Positions 62,991 through 64,000 of a DNA stretch of 64,000 nt are shown piece after piece. The notes under the pieces were generated by a model that worked only from the letters and a program-made list of their open reading frames with translations, did not search any database and was not told the DNA's origin. The translations under genes were made by a program, and so were the position numbers. The DNA comes from Kiloniella sp. EL199 (GTDB lineage: Bacteria; Pseudomonadota; Alphaproteobacteria; Kiloniellales; Kiloniellaceae). Positions within the stretch are counted from its first letter, which is position 1; every line of letters begins with the position of its first letter. The stretch is taken from contig NZ_OMPU01000004.1 in NCBI RefSeq assembly GCF_900313065.1, positions 62,001-126,000 of the forward strand, in the 5' to 3' direction.

Positions 62991-63013
62991 CTAACGAATG
63001 GTAACTTCGTTAG
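62991..63013. repeat. Hairpin in the NUDIX / YnjB-like gap
   Basis: CTAACGAA and TTCGTTAG form a perfect 8-bp inverted repeat with a seven-base loop. It lies 30 bp upstream of the NUDIX ATG and just beside the tRNA relic. Role unknown. Confidence 0.5.
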
Positions 63014-63034
63014 TCTGAAAGCAAAAAATAACTG

Positions 63035-63089
63035 TGGAGCGAGTGAAGGGAGTCAAACCTGCGTCATGTTAATATTGAACTACACCTGT
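63035..63089 (-). pseudogene. Degenerate tRNA-Gly relic
   Basis: Read on the minus strand, the 55-nt segment starts ACAGGTGTAGTTCAAT, close to the tRNA-Gly(GCC) 5' part GCGGGTGTAGCTCAAT, and ends GACTCCCTTCACTCGCTCCA, close to its 3' part ending CCCTTCACCCGCTCCA. About 20 nt covering the anticodon loop and 3' stem are missing and the acceptor stem has mismatches, so it is not functional. It could be an ancient recombination scar. Confidence 0.7.
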
Positions 63090-63298
63090 AATTATGTTGT
63101 ACATATTGAACTTATAGTCTTACCTCTCGCCGAGGTGTATGACAAATTATCATCATTTCAAGTTGTTCATCCGACATAAAACCCTCGTGATCAGAGATAC
63201 TTGAGGCTGACAAAGCAACTTTTGATCTATACCTTTGCGATAATTTAACAAAACAAGAAGCAATCAGCTTGCTGCCGATTTCATAAATGAGGTTATCT

Positions 63299-64000
63299 AT
63301 GGGGATCAAAAAGACTTTCACTTCCGCCGTTCTTTTAGCAGGATTTATTTTCAGCTCATCAACAGCACAAAGTGTTCTTGCTCAGGATAGCGATCTGCCT
63401 AATCAGGACTGGTCAAAAATTGAAGCCAAAGCCGCGGGACAAACCGTTTATTGGAATGCCTGGGGTGGCAGTGAACTTATTAATGAGTACATTGCCTGGG
63501 TTGGCAAACGGGTTTGGGAAGATAATAAAATCACCCTTAAACACGTCAAAGTTACGGACACCGCAGATGTTGTCAGCCGGGTTCTTGCCGAAAAAACCGC
63601 CGGTAAAAACACCGAGGGCTCTGTAGATCTCGTCTGGATTAACGGTGAAAACTTTGCCTCGATGAAAAAGAACGAGCTTCTATTTGGTCCCTTCACAGAA
63701 AATCTTCCGAGCTATCATCTTGTGGATATCGAAAACAAAGCCACCACAACAACGGACTTCACAATTCCGGTTGATGGTCTGGAAGCGCCATGGGGAATGG
63801 CGAAGTTTAACTTCATCTATGACAGCGCCCGTGTAAAGAATACACCAAACTCTGCAACAGAACTCTTAACGTGGGCCCAGAACAATCCCGGACGTTTTAC
63901 ATATCCATCACCACCAGACTACTTGGGGTCTACCTTTCTAAAACAGGTTCTTGTTGAATCTGTTCAAGATCCAGAAATCCTTCGAGAAGAAGTAACCGAC
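63299..64000 (+). CDS. ABC transporter substrate-binding protein, YnjB-like (partial)
   Basis: The first 234 codons of a gene that continues beyond the window. The ATG at 63299 has GAGG six bases upstream. A signal peptide (MGIKKTFTSAVLLAGFIFSS, cleavage near VLAQ) is followed by a mature region with VYWNAWGGSELINEYIAW, VDLVWINGENFASMKKN, GLEAPWGMAKFNFIYDSAR and NPGRFTYPSPPDYLGSTFLK, the pattern of YnjB-type binding proteins. Permease and ATPase genes are expected next to it. The substrate of YnjBCD systems is not firmly known. Confidence 0.85.
   Translation, partial: MGIKKTFTSAVLLAGFIFSSSTAQSVLAQDSDLPNQDWSKIEAKAAGQTVYWNAWGGSELINEYIAWVGKRVWEDNKITLKHVKVTDTADVVSRVLAEKTAGKNTEGSVDLVWINGENFASMKKNELLFGPFTENLPSYHLVDIENKATTTTDFTIPVDGLEAPWGMAKFNFIYDSARVKNTPNSATELLTWAQNNPGRFTYPSPPDYLGSTFLKQVLVESVQDPEILREEVTD

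Noticed and set aside
63035-63089. A functional tRNA-Gly on the minus strand
   Set aside because: The anticodon loop is missing and the acceptor stem has mismatches, so it is listed as a relic instead.

Overview
The window reads as chromosomal DNA of a marine-type alphaproteobacterium, most likely Rhodospirillales/Kiloniellales. The lineage signals are the aerobic cobaltochelatase pair CobS/CobT beside a J-domain protein and BolA, a class I lysyl-tRNA synthetase, the xerD and aroK-aroB-CorC neighbourhood, an alphaproteobacterial CtaA-type heme A synthase and a TIGR01459-like HAD phosphatase. The DNA has moderate GC with AT-rich intergenic regions. I saw no insertion sequence, prophage, integrase or CRISPR array.

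1-5.4 kb (minus strand): accA, a malyl-CoA lyase-type gene, xerD, a large exported protein of unknown function and a 46-residue membrane protein. 5.6-12.8 kb: a sugar catabolic module (SDR dehydrogenase, NagZ-like GH3 hydrolase, ABC ATPase, permease and binding protein) facing a ROK repressor. A 23-bp perfect palindrome lies between the two arms. 12.9-21 kb: aroK, aroB, a CorC/CNNM protein, a DUF2889 protein, an RHH protein with bolA, a J-domain protein, and cobS-cobT.

21-28.6 kb: a complete heme-uptake locus (hemP, TonB-dependent receptor, dedicated TonB, hmuS, hmuT, hmuU, hmuV) behind a promoter flanked by two Fur-like boxes. 28.7-37.8 kb: a phytase-like exported protein, rpmB, meaB, an Atm1-type ABC exporter, a long membrane-anchored coiled-coil protein and methylmalonyl-CoA mutase. 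Malyl-CoA lyase, methylmalonyl-CoA mutase and MeaB together fit an ethylmalonyl-CoA or propionate route, although the hallmark genes ccr, ecm and mcd are not in this window.

38-51.4 kb: mostly single housekeeping and accessory genes: YHYH protein, HAD phosphatase, degenerate EAL protein, ArsC-like reductase, pyrD, DUF952, RluE-type pseudouridine synthase, S24/HTH regulator, possible GIY-YIG-like protein, lysS, a DinG-like helicase and tRNA-Pro(TGG). The most unusual object here is a 69-residue orphan gene at 43.85 kb. It follows a near-consensus sigma-54 promoter and a perfect IHF-consensus match, and ends in two tandem hairpins.

51.6-64 kb: LysE exporter, an ECF sigma/anti-sigma pair with a small exported COG4315-type protein, TerB, a VOC protein, ctaA, a His-rich CobW GTPase, a PAS-GGDEF-EAL protein, a small membrane protein, bioY, a glycerophosphodiesterase with a NUDIX protein, a degenerate tRNA-Gly relic, and the start of a YnjB-like ABC binding protein cut by the window end.
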